From assembly GCA_003176045.1 (NCBI GenBank), contig PSRM01000055.1, positions 1 to 54,592 of the forward strand: 54,592 bases of DNA, written 5' to 3'. The DNA is from Verrucomicrobiota bacterium. Its GTDB lineage: Bacteria > Verrucomicrobiota > Verrucomicrobiia > Limisphaerales > UBA8199. Both the position numbers and the translations under genes were made by a program. Of the stretch, positions 17,701-26,969 are shown one piece after another (the first letter of the stretch is position 1; each line of letters begins with the position of its first letter). Below the pieces are notes generated by a model, which saw nothing but the letters and a program-made list of their open reading frames with translations, ran no database searches and was not told where the DNA came from.

Positions 17701-20700
17701 TGGTTCAGGATGCAGGGGCTGTACGGACTGCCGTAAACTGCGCCGCCATCCCCGCCATCGTAAGCGCTCGACTGCACCGAATTAAAGGTGAGCGTGCAGT
17801 TGCTGAGTGTGCCGAGGTAGGCCCCGCCTCCGTAATAGGAAGCCGAGTTGCCGGTTAAAGTGCAGCCGTTGAGTGTGCATTGGGAAGCGCCGCCACCGAA
17901 TTCCGCGGAATTGGTTATCAGCATGCAGTTGTTGAGTGTGCTGGAGTCCGCGCCCCCACCGAAGTAGGAACTCGAGTTGCTTGTGATCGTGCAGTTGTAG
18001 AGCGTCGCGTAGGAAACCCCTCCGCCAGAGTTTCCGGTCAGGGTGCAATTGCTGAGCGTACCCGAGTACGCCCCTCCGCCGGAGTTTCCGGTCAGGGTGC
18101 AATTGGTCAGCGCGCTTGAATAAGCTCCCCCGCCCGATGCGGCCGAATTTTGCGAGAGCGTGCAATGGTTGAGCGCGCCGAAGTAAGCTCCTCCTCCTGC
18201 CTGCTGAGCCGAGTTGCCGGTCAGCGTGCAGTTGGTGAGCGTGCCATAGTAAGTCCCGCCACCGTAATGGGAAGCCGAGTTGCCCGACAATATGCAATTG
18301 GTCAGCAGCGTGTTTTGCCTTTCACACCATGCGCCCCCGCCAGACTGCGTGGTTTCATCGCCCTGGTTTTGCGTGATGCCGTTAACCAGCGAAAAGCCGG
18401 ACAGCACTGTCGCGTTTGTCAGGTACACACACCGCATCTGACCCAGGGCGTCAATGGTGGTCACGTTTGGCCCGTTGAGGCTGCGCAAGGTCAACGGCTT
18501 GTACACCGCCGCTCGGGTGTACATCCCAGAGACCGCCCGCCCGCCGGCCTGGTAAACCCCGTTGCTGACCAGCACCAGCGCTCCGGCGGTGTTCGCCGCG
18601 TCTATTGCGTCCTGTATGGTGGTGGCCGCAGTGGCCCAGGAGGTATAGGGCGCCACCGGCGAGGTGCTGTTCAATGAGACATAATACACCGGCTGGCTCA
18701 CGACATGCACCAGCACCGTCGCTGACACTCCCGCCGGAAAGCTCTGGTTGTAGGCCCGCAGCACCACCGGATAATCCCCCAGCGCCGCCCAGGCATGCGA
18801 CGCATAAGGCCGATTGCTCACCACCGTGCCGTCTCCGAAATCCCACACCGAGGCGCTAAGCCGTCCGGCGATGGCTGCCTGGAAATTCACGCTCAGGCCC
18901 GCCACGACGTTGGTGTAGTCGGCCAGGATAGCCACACTCAAAGCGCCGGTGACCGAGCCGCTCCAGTACTCGTCGCAGCCTATGGAAGGCGGGGTGGCCC
19001 AGGGCTCACCGTCAATATCCACCCCGCTGGCAAAGGCGGCGCTGCCCGCTCCCCGGCAGGGTGAGCCGGCGCTCAGGTGCGAGGCGCTGGCCAACTGCGG
19101 CTCGGCACTGATGTTGCCCGTGCCGCCGGAGGGCAGGGGAGTGGTGCAGCAGTAATTGAGCTGGTTCGCGGATTGGTTGCCGTCCGGGGCGGTATTGTAA
19201 TACACGATGCAATTGTCGAGGTTGCCTTCAGTCGCGCCCCCGCCGGAAGTGGTAGCCGAGTTGCCCGTGAGGGTGCAGTTGGTGAGCTGGCCCAAATAAG
19301 CCCCGCCACCGTATTGGCCAGAGTTGCCGCTCAATGTGCAGCCGTTGAGTGCGCTCTGGGAAACACCGCCACCGTATGCTGCGGAATTGGCCATTAGGGT
19401 GCAATTGTTGAGGGTGGCGGAGTAAGCCCCGCCACCGCCAGAGAGAGCCGAGTTGCTCACCACCAGGCAGTGGTTCAGCGTGCAGGGGTTGTACAAAGGG
19501 TTGTACAAATCGCCGGACGCCCCGCCTCCGTTTGGAGCCGAGTTGCCCGCTAGAGTGCAAACATTGAGCGTGCAGGAGTAAGCCCCACCGCCGTAATATT
19601 GAGCTGAGTTTCCGGTCAGCGTGCAGTTGCTCAGCGTAGCCGAGGCAGCCGCACCGCCGCTACCGCTGTAACCTGAGTACCCGTAAGCCAAATTGCCCGA
19701 CAACGTGCAGTTATTGAGCGTGGCACCATAAGCCCCGCCCCCGTAGCCGGAAGTAGTAGTATTGGATGTAAGGGTGCAGTTGTTGAGTGTGCCATGATAA
19801 GCTCCGGCGCCGGAGCCAGCAGCCGCATTGCCGACCAGCACACAGTTGGTCAGCAGGGCCTGTTCCGATTCACACCAGGCGCCACCACCTCCATTCCCTC
19901 CGGCTCCATTGGTCAAGGTAAAGCCCGAGAGTGTCACCCCGTCGGCCAGATAGATACACCGCACCGCCCCCTGTCCGTTCGTCGTGCTGGGTACTTGGTA
20001 GCCCGCTATGCTGCACGTTCCCGGCCCGTTGACGCTTTGAATGGTCAGGGGTTTGAGCACCGTCACCCGGTTGCTCGTCCCATACCACGCCCGTCCCCCG
20101 GCCTGGTAAACCCCGTTGCTAACCAGCACCAGAGCTCCAGCGGTGTTCGCGGCATCTACGGCGTCCTGGATGTTCGTGGCCGCTGTCGCCCAAGAGGTAT
20201 AGGGCGCCACTGGTGAGACACTGTTCAGGGCGACGTAATGCACTGGCAGGGTCACGACATGAACCACGAGTGTGGCCGCTACGCCCGCCGGGAAGCTCTG
20301 GTTGTAGGCCCGCAGCACTACCGGATAACTCCCCGGCGCGGCCCAGGCGTGGGCCGCATAAGGCCGGTTGCTCACCACCGTGCCGTCCCCAAAATCCCAC
20401 GCGGAGGCGCCCGGCCGCCCGGCAATGGCCGCCTGGAAATTGACAGGGGCGCCCACTGCCACGTTGGTGTAGTCGGCCAGGATGGCCACGCTCAAGGCCC
20501 CGGTGAGGGAGGCACTCCGATACTCGTCGCAACCGATCGAAGGCGGGTTGGCCCAGGGATCGCCGTCAATATCCACCCCGCTGACATAAGCGGCGCTGCC
20601 CGCGCCACGGCAGGGCGAGCCCGCAGCCAGATGCGAGGCGCTAGCCAGTTGGGGCTCGGCAGTGATGTTGTTCGTGCCGCTGGCGGGCAGGGGGGTGGTG

Positions 20701-22955
20701 CAGCAGTAGTTGAGCGTAGCGTTGTAATTGCCATCCGGGGCGGCGTTGTAATACACGATGCAGTTATTCAGCGTGCCCCCGTACGCGCCACCGCCGGAGT
20801 TGAAAGCCGAGTTGCCCGTCAAGGTGCAGTTGTTGAGTTGGCCGTAGCAAGCCCCGCCTCCGTAACCGCCATAGGTTTCGTACGGGTCCGGATTCGCCTG
20901 GTTGCCGTTGAGCACGCAGTTATTGAGGGTGCATTGGTAAGCCCCCCCACCGGAACCGATGTAGCCGGCAACCGAGTTGCCAACTACGACGCAGTTGTTT
21001 AGCGTGCAATACGCGACGCCGCCGCCGAAGGCGGTGGGAGTACTGGACACTGAATTACTCGTCACTGTGCAATTGTTGAGCGTACTGAAGTACGCCCCAC
21101 CGCCGACCCCGCCGCCGTAATAACCGGCCAGATTGCCCGCCAACACGCAATTGTTGAGCGTGCCGGAGTAAGCCCCTCCACCGCCAGAGAGAGCCGAGTT
21201 GCCGGCCAGCACGCAGTTGGTTAGCACGGCGTTTCCAAACTCACACCAGGCCGCCCCGCCGGACATCTGCTTGGAATTGTCCCCGCTGTCCTGGGTCGCT
21301 CCATTGGTCAACGTAAAACCTGAAAGCACTGCCCCGTTGGTCACATACGCGCACCGCACCGCCGCCGCGCCATTGGCCGTGCCGGGAACCTGGTAGCCAG
21401 CGATGCTGGTTGCTCCCGGCCCATTGACGCTTTGGACGGTCACCGCCTTCGTCACCGCCACGCGGTTGCTCATGCCATAGACCGCCCGCGCGCCAGTTTG
21501 ATAAACGCCATTGCTCACCAGCACCAGCGCCCCAGCCACGGTTGCCACATCCACTGCGTTCTGGATGTTCGTGGTCGCCGTCGCCCAGGAGCTGTAGGGA
21601 GGCGTCGGCGAAGAGCTGGACAACGACACGTAATGCACCGGCGCGTTGACCACGTGTACGATTTGCGTGGAAACCACTCCCGCCGGGAAACTCTCGTTGT
21701 AGGCCCGCAATCTTACCGGGTAAGTTCCCGCTCCCGCCCAGGCATGGGCGATGTAGGGCCGGTTGCTCACCACGGTCCCGTCCCCAAAATCCCACACTGA
21801 GGCGCTGAGTCGTCCGACGATGGCCGCCTGGAAATTCACCGTGAAACCCACCGCCACATTGGTGTAATCGGCCAGAATCGCGACGCTCACCGCCCCCGTG
21901 ACCGAGCCGCTCCGATACTCGTCACAGCCGATGGAAGGCGGGGTGCCCCAGGGCTCACCATCAATGTCCGTGTCGCTGGTATAAAGGGGGCTGCCGGCCC
22001 CACGGCAGGGGGAGCCGGCGCTCAAGTGCGAGACACTTGCCAACTGGGGCTCGGCACTGGTATTGCCCGCGCCGCTGGCCGGCAGGGGCGTGGTGCAACA
22101 ATAATTGAACGCGCTATGCACAGAGCTGACGTAGCTCGAGTCATAATTGCCATCCGGGGCTGCGTTGTAATAGACAATGGAGTTACCGAGCGTAGCCTGA
22201 TAAGTGCCACCGCCCGAAGTGGAAGCCGAGTTGTGTGTTAGGGTACAGTTATAGAGCGAGCCGTAGCAGGCGCCGCCACCGCGCTGGCCTGTGTTCCCCG
22301 TCAGCGAGCAGGAGTAGAGCGAGCTATTGTAGGCCGCGCCGCCGGAGGCGGCCGAGTTGCCTGCCAGTGTGCAATTGAAGAGGGTGCAACCGTATGAACC
22401 GCCGCCGGCTGCACCCCCGCCGGAATCGGCGGCAGAATTGCCCACCAACACACAGCCGGAGAGCGTGCAATCTCCGGAGGCGTCCCACGCGCCGCCGCCA
22501 TCCATGTCATAGTAGCTGCCCGACGCGAGCGTGGCGCCATTCGTTAGGGTGAAGCCCGCTAGAGTCGCGCCACCGCTTAGGTACACGCACCGGATAGCGT
22601 TAGTGCCGTTAATGAGGCCCGGCATCTGGTAGCCTTCAATGCTGGTCACTGCCGGCCCGTTCACACTCTGCACGGTGACGGCGCTGGTCACTGCCAGCCG
22701 GTTGGTCAAGGTGTTGACCACCCGGCCCCCAACCCGGTACACCCCGTTGCTAACCAGAACCTGGTCTCCAGAGCTGGCGGCGTCCACCGCATCCTGGATA
22801 TTCGTTGCCGCGGTGGCCCAGGTATGATACGGGGCCGCGGGAGTCGGGTTGTTGAGGTTCACGTACAGCACGTTGGCGCGGAGGCCGGGCATGGTCGCCC
22901 CCAGCAACACCAGGGCGAACAGGATAGTTGGTAGTTTCTTGATTCGGTACTTCAT
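14724..22955 (-). CDS. giant modular beta-helix/PKD exoprotein
   Basis: 2743 residues, signal peptide at 1-28 ([20 protein letters not shown]). Five modules follow, each starting with a header ([20 protein letters not shown], then [29 protein letters not shown]-like) and continuing as a parallel beta-helix of short coils such as [11 protein letters not shown] and [10 protein letters not shown]. Each helix closes with [13 protein letters not shown] and IGCDEY. Headers start near 22,870, 21,640, 20,240, 18,690 and 16,650. Four PKD domains ([20 protein letters not shown]) join the modules. The C-terminus has an Asp-rich TSP3-like motif ([19 protein letters not shown]) and two YF-VxR beta domains ([12 protein letters not shown]). 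No sortase or PEP-CTERM signal was seen. Likely a secreted adhesin, matrix protein or polysaccharide-binding protein. Antisense frames inside it are shadows. Confidence 0.93.
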   Translation of the reverse strand: MKYRIKKLPTILFALVLLGATMPGLRANVLYVNLNNPTPAAPYHTWATAATNIQDAVDAASSGDQVLVSNGVYRVGGRVVNTLTNRLAVTSAVTVQSVNGPAVTSIEGYQMPGLINGTNAIRCVYLSGGATLAGFTLTNGATLASGSYYDMDGGGAWDASGDCTLSGCVLVGNSAADSGGGAAGGGSYGCTLFNCTLAGNSAASGGAAYNSSLYSCSLTGNTGQRGGGACYGSLYNCTLTHNSASTSGGGTYQATLGNSIVYYNAAPDGNYDSSYVSSVHSAFNYCCTTPLPASGAGNTSAEPQLASVSHLSAGSPCRGAGSPLYTSDTDIDGEPWGTPPSIGCDEYRSGSVTGAVSVAILADYTNVAVGFTVNFQAAIVGRLSASVWDFGDGTVVSNRPYIAHAWAGAGTYPVRLRAYNESFPAGVVSTQIVHVVNAPVHYVSLSSSSPTPPYSSWATATTNIQNAVDVATVAGALVLVSNGVYQTGARAVYGMSNRVAVTKAVTVQSVNGPGATSIAGYQVPGTANGAAAVRCAYVTNGAVLSGFTLTNGATQDSGDNSKQMSGGAAWCEFGNAVLTNCVLAGNSALSGGGGAYSGTLNNCVLAGNLAGYYGGGVGGGAYFSTLNNCTVTSNSVSSTPTAFGGGVAYCTLNNCVVVGNSVAGYIGSGGGAYQCTLNNCVLNGNQANPDPYETYGGYGGGACYGQLNNCTLTGNSAFNSGGGAYGGTLNNCIVYYNAAPDGNYNATLNYCCTTPLPASGTNNITAEPQLASASHLAAGSPCRGAGSAAYVSGVDIDGDPWANPPSIGCDEYRSASLTGALSVAILADYTNVAVGAPVNFQAAIAGRPGASAWDFGDGTVVSNRPYAAHAWAAPGSYPVVLRAYNQSFPAGVAATLVVHVVTLPVHYVALNSVSPVAPYTSWATAATNIQDAVDAANTAGALVLVSNGVYQAGGRAWYGTSNRVTVLKPLTIQSVNGPGTCSIAGYQVPSTTNGQGAVRCIYLADGVTLSGFTLTNGAGGNGGGGAWCESEQALLTNCVLVGNAAAGSGAGAYHGTLNNCTLTSNTTTSGYGGGAYGATLNNCTLSGNLAYGYSGYSGSGGAAASATLSNCTLTGNSAQYYGGGAYSCTLNVCTLAGNSAPNGGGASGDLYNPLYNPCTLNHCLVVSNSALSGGGGAYSATLNNCTLMANSAAYGGGVSQSALNGCTLSGNSGQYGGGAYLGQLTNCTLTGNSATTSGGGATEGNLDNCIVYYNTAPDGNQSANQLNYCCTTPLPSGGTGNISAEPQLASASHLSAGSPCRGAGSAAFASGVDIDGEPWATPPSIGCDEYWSGSVTGALSVAILADYTNVVAGLSVNFQAAIAGRLSASVWDFGDGTVVSNRPYASHAWAALGDYPVVLRAYNQSFPAGVSATVLVHVVSQPVYYVSLNSTSPVAPYTSWATAATTIQDAIDAANTAGALVLVSNGVYQAGGRAVSGMYTRAAVYKPLTLRSLNGPNVTTIDALGQMRCVYLTNATVLSGFSLVNGITQNQGDETTQSGGGAWCERQNTLLTNCILSGNSASHYGGGTYYGTLTNCTLTGNSAQQAGGGAYFGALNHCTLSQNSAASGGGAYSSALTNCTLTGNSGGGAYSGTLSNCTLTGNSGGGVSYATLYNCTITSNSSSYFGGGADSSTLNNCMLITNSAEFGGGASQCTLNGCTLTGNSASYYGGGAYLGTLSNCTLTFNSVQSSAYDGGDGGAVYGSPYSPCILNHCMVLSNSASQYGGGVFYGALTNCTLKGNSAQYGGGTYYATLTNCTLTGNSATEFGGGDSGSTMVNCALTGNSAIYSGGGASGSTLYNCTLTGNSAIQQYGGGASGCTLNNCVLTGNWAQDGGAVDNSTLNNCALAGNSASYYGGGAFAGRLNNCTLTGNSAVWSGGGAWSATLDNCIVYYNTAPDGNYDPGSTLNYCCTTPLPSRGTNNISADPQLASPWHLSVGSPCRGAGSSAYANGVDIDSEPWAHPPSIGCDEYSSGSITGAMSVAILADYTNVAVGFTVNLQAAITGRATTSVWDFGDGTLASNRVYATHAWAAGGNYPVTLRAYNESSPAGVAATLTIHVVSNPVYYVALTSAFPLAPYSSWATAATKIQDAVDAVTTAGALVLVSNGVYQTGTRAVYGMSNRVAVTKVVTVQSVNGPSTTIIAGYQVPGISNGVAAVRCVYLTNNAVLSGFTLTGGATQTNGDYYKQLCGGGAWGESRNALLTNCVLAGNAAFQSGGGAYFCLLTNCTLAGNTAQYGGGAYLGTLNNCVLTNNQVAGFGGGAFQATLNHCSLSNNSANYSFVTTYYGMGGGAYAGTLTNCTLNANFSDGEGGGASYATLINCFLTGNLCWQSGGGADSSTLNNCIMVSNLAYSLGGGAANSTLNNCALTGNLAALYTTYGQGGGAAYSTLNNCTLTGNSASNSFGGAYQATLNNCILYYNTNGNYDSNSIFRYCCTTPLPPGSGNITNVPLFLNLAGGNLRLQSTSPCINSGRNAYVTNSTDLDGNPRIAGGTVDIGAYEYQSPTSLISYAWLQQYGFPSDGSADFTDPDHDGMNNWQEWIAGTNPTNAASVLRLLPPTPLPAGLLLSWNSDPVSTYFVQRASSLGAPVSFTTIATNLASQGFTTIFRDALPSGSGRAFYRVGSPSASPPPIVLQNPQRVPAAVTLTWTSVTNRSYSLERSTNLGPVPAFSVVSSNIIGQSPTSTFTDTNASGRASFYRVRVEP
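15460..22540 (-). repeat. coding repeat array: five 1.2-2.0 kb modules with tens of short coils
   Basis: At DNA level the giant gene holds five copies of a module (about 1.2, 1.4, 1.6, 2.0 and 1.35 kb). Within each, tens of 60-100-bp units share sequence resembling CAGTTGTTGAGCGTG on the plus strand. Modules differ mainly in the number of these units, which is the expected result of slippage or unequal recombination. Confidence 0.85.
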
Positions 22956-23440
22956 TACTTCATGTTTGGTCAGGCCGTTAGCGCTCCCCCCTTGCCCGCG
23001 GCAGACCGGTCACCGGCAGCACAGCATCCGAGCTGGAGGGGCTGGCGCAATTCTAGCTCCTACCCGCATCCTGAGTCAATTTCCTGTCCGGAAATTGTTG
23101 TTGAGGACTGCTCATCGCCCTGGTGTGAGTTCAGCCGCGACGCAATGATCGAAGGCCTGACAAGAAAAACTTCGCTCGAAGTCGCTTTTAGTGGGCTCGA
23201 TTTCATTACATCTTCGATCCTGTGATAGACTTTCATTGCTTAGTAAGTCCCCTCGCGAAACTGCGCCAAATCTTTCAATTTATTTTTGCGTAACCACACA
23301 ACGGGTTTCCGTGTCCAGTCGCGTTCACCTGCGGTCAAAGCTTTTTTCAAGAACCTCGTTCCGGCCCGGGGAGAGGGCCGGGGCGGGGGTCCGATCAAGC
23401 CCCGCCAGCGCGCGGCCGCCATCGAAGGGCGCTCCGTTCC

Positions 23441-23468
23441 TCACGATTCACGATTCACGTTTCACTCG
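23441..23468. repeat. GATTCAC heptamer tract
   Basis: Units GATTCAC, GATTCAC, GTTTCAC in register, related to the CGTGAAA/TTTCACG tracts elsewhere. Unpaired here, and only about 20 bp upstream of the Pho box. Confidence 0.65.
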
Positions 23469-23486
23469 CATTCCCCGGCAACTTCG

Positions 23487-23526
23487 TCGTAACCTAATCG
23501 TCACAAATTCGTCGTGCTGCCGTAAC
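23487..23526 (+). promoter_or_regulatory. Pho box (PhoB-binding site), four units
   Basis: Four 7-bp units separated by exactly 4 bp, an 11-bp period: TCGTAAC, TCGTCAC, TCGTCGT, CCGTAAC. PhoB boxes are 7-bp direct repeats (CTGTCAT type) with 4-bp spacers, and the core GTCA/GTAA positions agree. The last unit ends 56 bp before pstS. The operon encodes PhoB itself, implying autoregulation. The -10 box could not be assigned. Confidence 0.75.
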
Positions 23527-23582
23527 TCCAAGCCCGTAGGTTGAACCAAGGAAAGGTGAACTGACGACAACTCTAACGCGCT

Positions 23583-24440
23583 ATGAAACGATTCCAACAA
23601 TTGGCAGCTTCGCTCGGCCTATGCTCAACCCTCGGCATTGCGAGTGCGGGCTATGGGGGCACCATAACGGTCAAAGGTTCTGATACTCTGGTCATTTTGG
23701 CTCAAAAATGGGCTGAGGTTTATATGCGGGAGCACTCTGCCACGAAAATCCAGGTCACCGGCGGGGGGTCAGGCATTGGGTTCGCTGCGCTCCAGAATAA
23801 CACGACCGATATCGCCGATGCTTCAAGGCCCATCAAATCGGCCGAGCGTGTCGCCTGCATCAAGAGCTTCGGCAAAGATCCGCGCGAGTATAAGGTCGCG
23901 CTCGACGGCCTCTCGATATATGTTCATTCTTCCAACCCGCTGAATGAAGCCTCGATTGACCAGCTTGAGCAGATTTTCACAGGAAAACTTACAAACTGGA
24001 AAGACCTTGGCGGGCCGGATTCTCCCATCACAGTTTACAGCCGCGAAAACAGCTCAGGCACTTACGAGTTCTTCAAGGAGCACATCTTGAAAGGCAAAGA
24101 TTTCGTCTCCAGTGCGCAAACCATGCCTGGCACTGCCGCTCTATTGCAGGCTGTTTCAAACGACCCCAAAGGCATCGGGTACGGCGGCGCGGCGTATGGA
24201 CACGGCGCAAAAGTGTTAAAGGTCAAGAAGACAAGCGATAGCCCCGCCGTCGAGCCCACCGAGGAAAATGTCCTCAGCGGCAAATACCCGATCTGGCGCT
24301 ACCTGTTCAACTATCTCAATCCTGCCAAGGACAAAGACGAAATCGCCGCTTACCTCAAATGGATTCGTAGTGACGAAGGCCAGAAGATTGTGAAGGACGT
24401 GGGCTACTATCCATTGCCTGAGAAGCTCAGAGCGAAATAA
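23583..24440 (+). CDS. pstS: phosphate ABC transporter, substrate-binding protein
   Basis: Periplasmic phosphate-binding protein, 285 residues. Signal peptide 1-26 (hydrophobic core LAASLGLCSTLGIASA). Phosphate-binding loops: KGSDTL (31-36), GGGSGIGFAAL (about 60-70) with DIADASRP, and SRENSSGTYEFF (153-164). Shorter than the E. coli protein (about 346) but typical of the compact PstS type. First gene of pstSCAB-phoU-phoB-phoR and directly downstream of a four-unit Pho box. The ATG lacks a strong Shine-Dalgarno sequence (GGAAAGG lies about 30 nt upstream). Confidence 0.96.
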   Translation: MKRFQQLAASLGLCSTLGIASAGYGGTITVKGSDTLVILAQKWAEVYMREHSATKIQVTGGGSGIGFAALQNNTTDIADASRPIKSAERVACIKSFGKDPREYKVALDGLSIYVHSSNPLNEASIDQLEQIFTGKLTNWKDLGGPDSPITVYSRENSSGTYEFFKEHILKGKDFVSSAQTMPGTAALLQAVSNDPKGIGYGGAAYGHGAKVLKVKKTSDSPAVEPTEENVLSGKYPIWRYLFNYLNPAKDKDEIAAYLKWIRSDEGQKIVKDVGYYPLPEKLRAK

Positions 24441-24446
24441 CCGCAA

Positions 24447-24622
24447 AACTTCAAATTTCAAATTCCAAACTTCAAGAAATCCTCAAGCTTCAAGTTTCGA
24501 TTGGTCAACGTGCGAATTCGGTATGAAACAGGAAGGGGACTTTGAGCTTCGAACCAAAGTTCTTCTGTTGGAATTTGAATTTTGGAGGTTCCTTGAAGTT
24601 TGTAGATTGATTTTTGAAGTTT
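24447..24622. repeat. paired inverted heptad tract, CTTCAAA unit (pstS-pstC spacer)
   Basis: The left tract 24447-24500 (CTTCAAA, TTTCAAA, TTCCAAA, CTTCAAG...) is mirrored by 24568-24622 (GGAATTTGAATTTTGGAGG, CTTGAAG, TTTGAAG), separated by about 68 bp. In the operon transcript the two would pair into an imperfect stem between pstS and pstC. Confidence 0.75.
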
Positions 24623-24637
24623 AGCCCTTATCGAGCC

Positions 24638-25846
24638 ATGCTGACCGAGCCTCGCACCACCCGCACCATCGGTTGGATGGGCCTGCACCGTGGCCACCAC
24701 GCCAAACCGCTCGAGTGGCTTGCGGAGAAGCTCATATTCGCCGTCTCCCTCGTCGCCATCCTCATGGTGTTCCTGATTTTCGTCTTTATTGGACGCGAAG
24801 CGCTGCCTGTGATGATTGGGCACGAGCGTTCGCTGCCCGTGCAAAACGGCGTAGCCGCGTCTCCCGACACTATGACACCCGAACAGTTGCAGGCCTATTT
24901 GGGGCTGACTCGCGAGGAATTCGCCAGAATGGATCGTGAAACGCTCAAGACCCTGATCGAACTGAAAAAGGAAACACCGGTTTCGAGTGATAAAGACGCC
25001 GCCCTGGATACGACCGGGTGGCGTTATTTGCTGAGCCCTTACAAATGGTCAGGTTATGCGAAACCCGAGTACATCTGGCAGCCCGTTTCCGAGGTGCCGA
25101 AGTATAACCTGGTTCCTCTGATAATCGGCAGCCTCAAAGTTACCCTCATCGCGCTGTTATTTGCGGTGCCGGTGGCTCTGGGTGCCTCGATCTATGTTTC
25201 GCAGCTCGCTTCCTCGCGGCTGCGTGAAATCATAAAACCCGTCGTCGAACTTCTCGCAGGCATCCCATCCGTCGTGCTGGGATTCTTTGGCCTGATGGTG
25301 ATGGCGACTGCGTTGAACGCATTTTTCAACTATTGCGAACTCCATGACTGGGCGGCATGGTGCGTTCCGGCGCATCGTTCACGTCTGAATGCGCTGGTCG
25401 CCGGCCTGGCTTTGGCCTTTACCGTAATCCCGCTCGTGTTTTCGATCGCAGAAGATGCTCTTACGAGCGTTCCTCGCACTTACGTTCAGGCGGCCTTGGC
25501 CCTTGGAGCTTCCAAATGGAAAGCCGCCACCCAAGTCGTGCTCCCAGCCGCGCTGCCGGGTGTTTTCGCTGCCGTGGCGCTTGGCTTCGGGCGCGCCGTA
25601 GGTGAGACCATGATCGTGTTGATGTGCAGCGGTAACGCCAGCATCACCTCATCGAGCATCCTGGATTCGGCACGCACCATCACGGCAACCATCGCGGCTG
25701 AGCTTGGAGAAGTCGTATTCGGCAGTCCCCACTACCACATCCTATTCCTGATCGGTGTTTTGTTGTTCACGGTCACGTTCCTGACGAACTTTGCAGCCGA
25801 TATCATCATGCACCGCCTGAAATTCAAGCTGGAGGGTAAAACGTAA
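24638..25846 (+). CDS. pstC: phosphate ABC transporter permease PstC
   Basis: 402 residues from ATG 24638; an in-frame TTG at 24614 lies in the repeat tract and is less likely. Inner-membrane permease: TM1 about 27-50, then a long insertion before the core. The core has KYNLVPLIIGSLKVTLIALL, a PstC/PstA-type segment ELLAGIPSVVLGFFGL and the EAA-type loop QAALALGASKWKAATQVVLP. Usual PstC proteins have about 300-320 residues. The excess is about 100 residues between TM1 and TM2 (about 62-165, including MTPEQLQAYLGLTREEFARM), predicted extracytoplasmic. C-terminal end FAADIIMHRLKFKLEG. Confidence 0.94.
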   Translation: MLTEPRTTRTIGWMGLHRGHHAKPLEWLAEKLIFAVSLVAILMVFLIFVFIGREALPVMIGHERSLPVQNGVAASPDTMTPEQLQAYLGLTREEFARMDRETLKTLIELKKETPVSSDKDAALDTTGWRYLLSPYKWSGYAKPEYIWQPVSEVPKYNLVPLIIGSLKVTLIALLFAVPVALGASIYVSQLASSRLREIIKPVVELLAGIPSVVLGFFGLMVMATALNAFFNYCELHDWAAWCVPAHRSRLNALVAGLALAFTVIPLVFSIAEDALTSVPRTYVQAALALGASKWKAATQVVLPAALPGVFAAVALGFGRAVGETMIVLMCSGNASITSSSILDSARTITATIAAELGEVVFGSPHYHILFLIGVLLFTVTFLTNFAADIIMHRLKFKLEGKT

Positions 25847-26025
25847 AACGTGAAACGTGAAACGTGAACATGACCTGTCGCCCACGAGCCAAATACGCGA
25901 GATGAACACTGGCCCGGACAACCCTAGAGCAGCCAAAGAGCACGGAAATAGGCTTGAGACAGGCGCGGACTCTTCACGTTTCACGTTTCACTCATCACGC
26001 ATCACGTTTCACGTTTCACGTTTTG
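25838..26025. repeat. paired inverted heptad tract, CGTGAAA unit (pstC-pstA)
   Basis: 25838-25868 has (CGTGAAA)n and 25973-26025 has (TTTCACG)n, about 104 bp apart. The left tract starts at the pstC stop. The right tract lies within the reading frame of pstA and encodes a period-7 peptide (SRFTFHSS, RITFHVSRF). Confidence 0.85.
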
Positions 26026-26933
26026 ACTGGAGTTCGCTCGTCGGCACCGGCGCGACTGCTTCGGCCGCTTTCTTGATTCTTGCCATCCTCGCGGTCATTC
26101 TCAGCAACGTCGTTATCGAAGGCTTGCCGCACGTTTCGTGGCGCTTGCTGAGCACCGGTACGGCCACTGACATGTTTGATCCCCAAAAGGCTGGCATTCT
26201 GCCAATGGTTTTCGGGACGGCCGCCCGCGTAATGATCATGACCATCCTGGTGCTGCCAGCGGGGGTGCTGACCGCGATTTATCTGACAGAATACGCGCGG
26301 ATTAATTCGCCATTGACCCGGATCATCCGTGGAGCGGTTAACAATCTCGCAGGCGTTCCTTCTATTGTCTTCGGCCTGTTTGGCCTTGGTTTTTTCGTGC
26401 ATTTCGCAGGCCACGCGATGGACAGCACTCTTTACGCGGGGAAAAGCGCAAATATATGGGGCCAGCCCGGCCTATTATGGGCCTCGGCTACGCTCGCAGT
26501 CATGACCCTCCCCGTGGTCATCGTTGCCACAGAAGAATCGCTGCGGGCCATACCGCAGGGGCTTCGCGAGGCCAGCCTTGCGCTCGGAGCCACCAAACTC
26601 GAAACTATTGTTCGCATGGTGCTGCCTCAGGCCATCCCCGGCATAATGACAGGCGCGATCCTGGCCACCAGCCGCGCTGCCGGGGAGGTTGCGCCAATCC
26701 TTTTCACCGGGGTCGCCTATTACATGGCCGATCTTCCAAGATCCCTGCATGATCAGTTCATGGACCTTGGATATCATGTCTTCATCCTCTCGACGCAGTC
26801 GCCGAACGTGGATAAAACAAAGCCGTTGCTCTATGCAACGGTGCTGGTGCTGCTGGTTCTGACGTTTACGTTGAATATTGTGGCCATCATTGTTCGTGCC
26901 AATATGCGCCGCAAGCTGCGGATGCTTCAGTGA
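25902..26933 (+). CDS. pstA: phosphate ABC transporter permease PstA
   Basis: 343 residues from ATG 25902 (GTG 25857 is the other possible start). Core permease from about residue 45: TM1 ASAAFLILAILAVILSNVVI, the PstA-type RIIRGAVNNLAGVPSIVFGL segment, EAA-type loop EASLALGATKLETIVRMVLP, and GEVAPILFTGVAYYM. The basic tail ends RANMRRKLRMLQ. No ATG or GTG lies between the repeat tract (25973-26025) and TM1, so the first 40 or so residues must include repeat-encoded sequence (SSRFTFHSSRITFHVSRF). The usual family length is about 280-300, matching the core alone. Confidence 0.94.
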   Translation: MNTGPDNPRAAKEHGNRLETGADSSRFTFHSSRITFHVSRFDWSSLVGTGATASAAFLILAILAVILSNVVIEGLPHVSWRLLSTGTATDMFDPQKAGILPMVFGTAARVMIMTILVLPAGVLTAIYLTEYARINSPLTRIIRGAVNNLAGVPSIVFGLFGLGFFVHFAGHAMDSTLYAGKSANIWGQPGLLWASATLAVMTLPVVIVATEESLRAIPQGLREASLALGATKLETIVRMVLPQAIPGIMTGAILATSRAAGEVAPILFTGVAYYMADLPRSLHDQFMDLGYHVFILSTQSPNVDKTKPLLYATVLVLLVLTFTLNIVAIIVRANMRRKLRMLQ

Positions 26934-26939
26934 AAGATG

Positions 26940-26962
26940 AACGTGAACCGTGAAACGTGAAA
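26940..26962. repeat. CGTGAAA heptamer tract (pstA-pstB)
   Basis: Three units (ACGTGAA, CCGTGAA, ACGTGAAA) in the short pstA-pstB spacer. No inverted partner is seen. Confidence 0.7.
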
Positions 26963-26969
26963 AGTCCAA

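Larger units (their letters stand above)
22956..23582. other. divergent spacer between giant exoprotein and pst operon
   Basis: 627 bp with no supportable gene. Contents in order: unique sequence carrying the promoter of the giant gene; a GC-rich repeat at about 23361-23395 containing CCCGGGGAGAGGGCCGGGGC, whose translation resembles a well-known PALSPGERE-type repeat; a GATTCAC/GTTTCAC heptamer tract (23441-23468); and a four-unit Pho box (23487-23526) ahead of pstS. Confidence 0.75.

Noticed and set aside
15846-21002. Several plus-strand frames of 170-270 codons (e.g. 16665-17486, 20238-21002)
   Set aside because: Antisense to the giant beta-helix gene; their repeated composition mirrors the coding repeats.
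23340-23400. Promoter or GC-rich regulatory stretch before pstS
   Set aside because: The sequence matches a translated-repeat family (PALSPGERE type) rather than a regulator site; the Pho box lies downstream.
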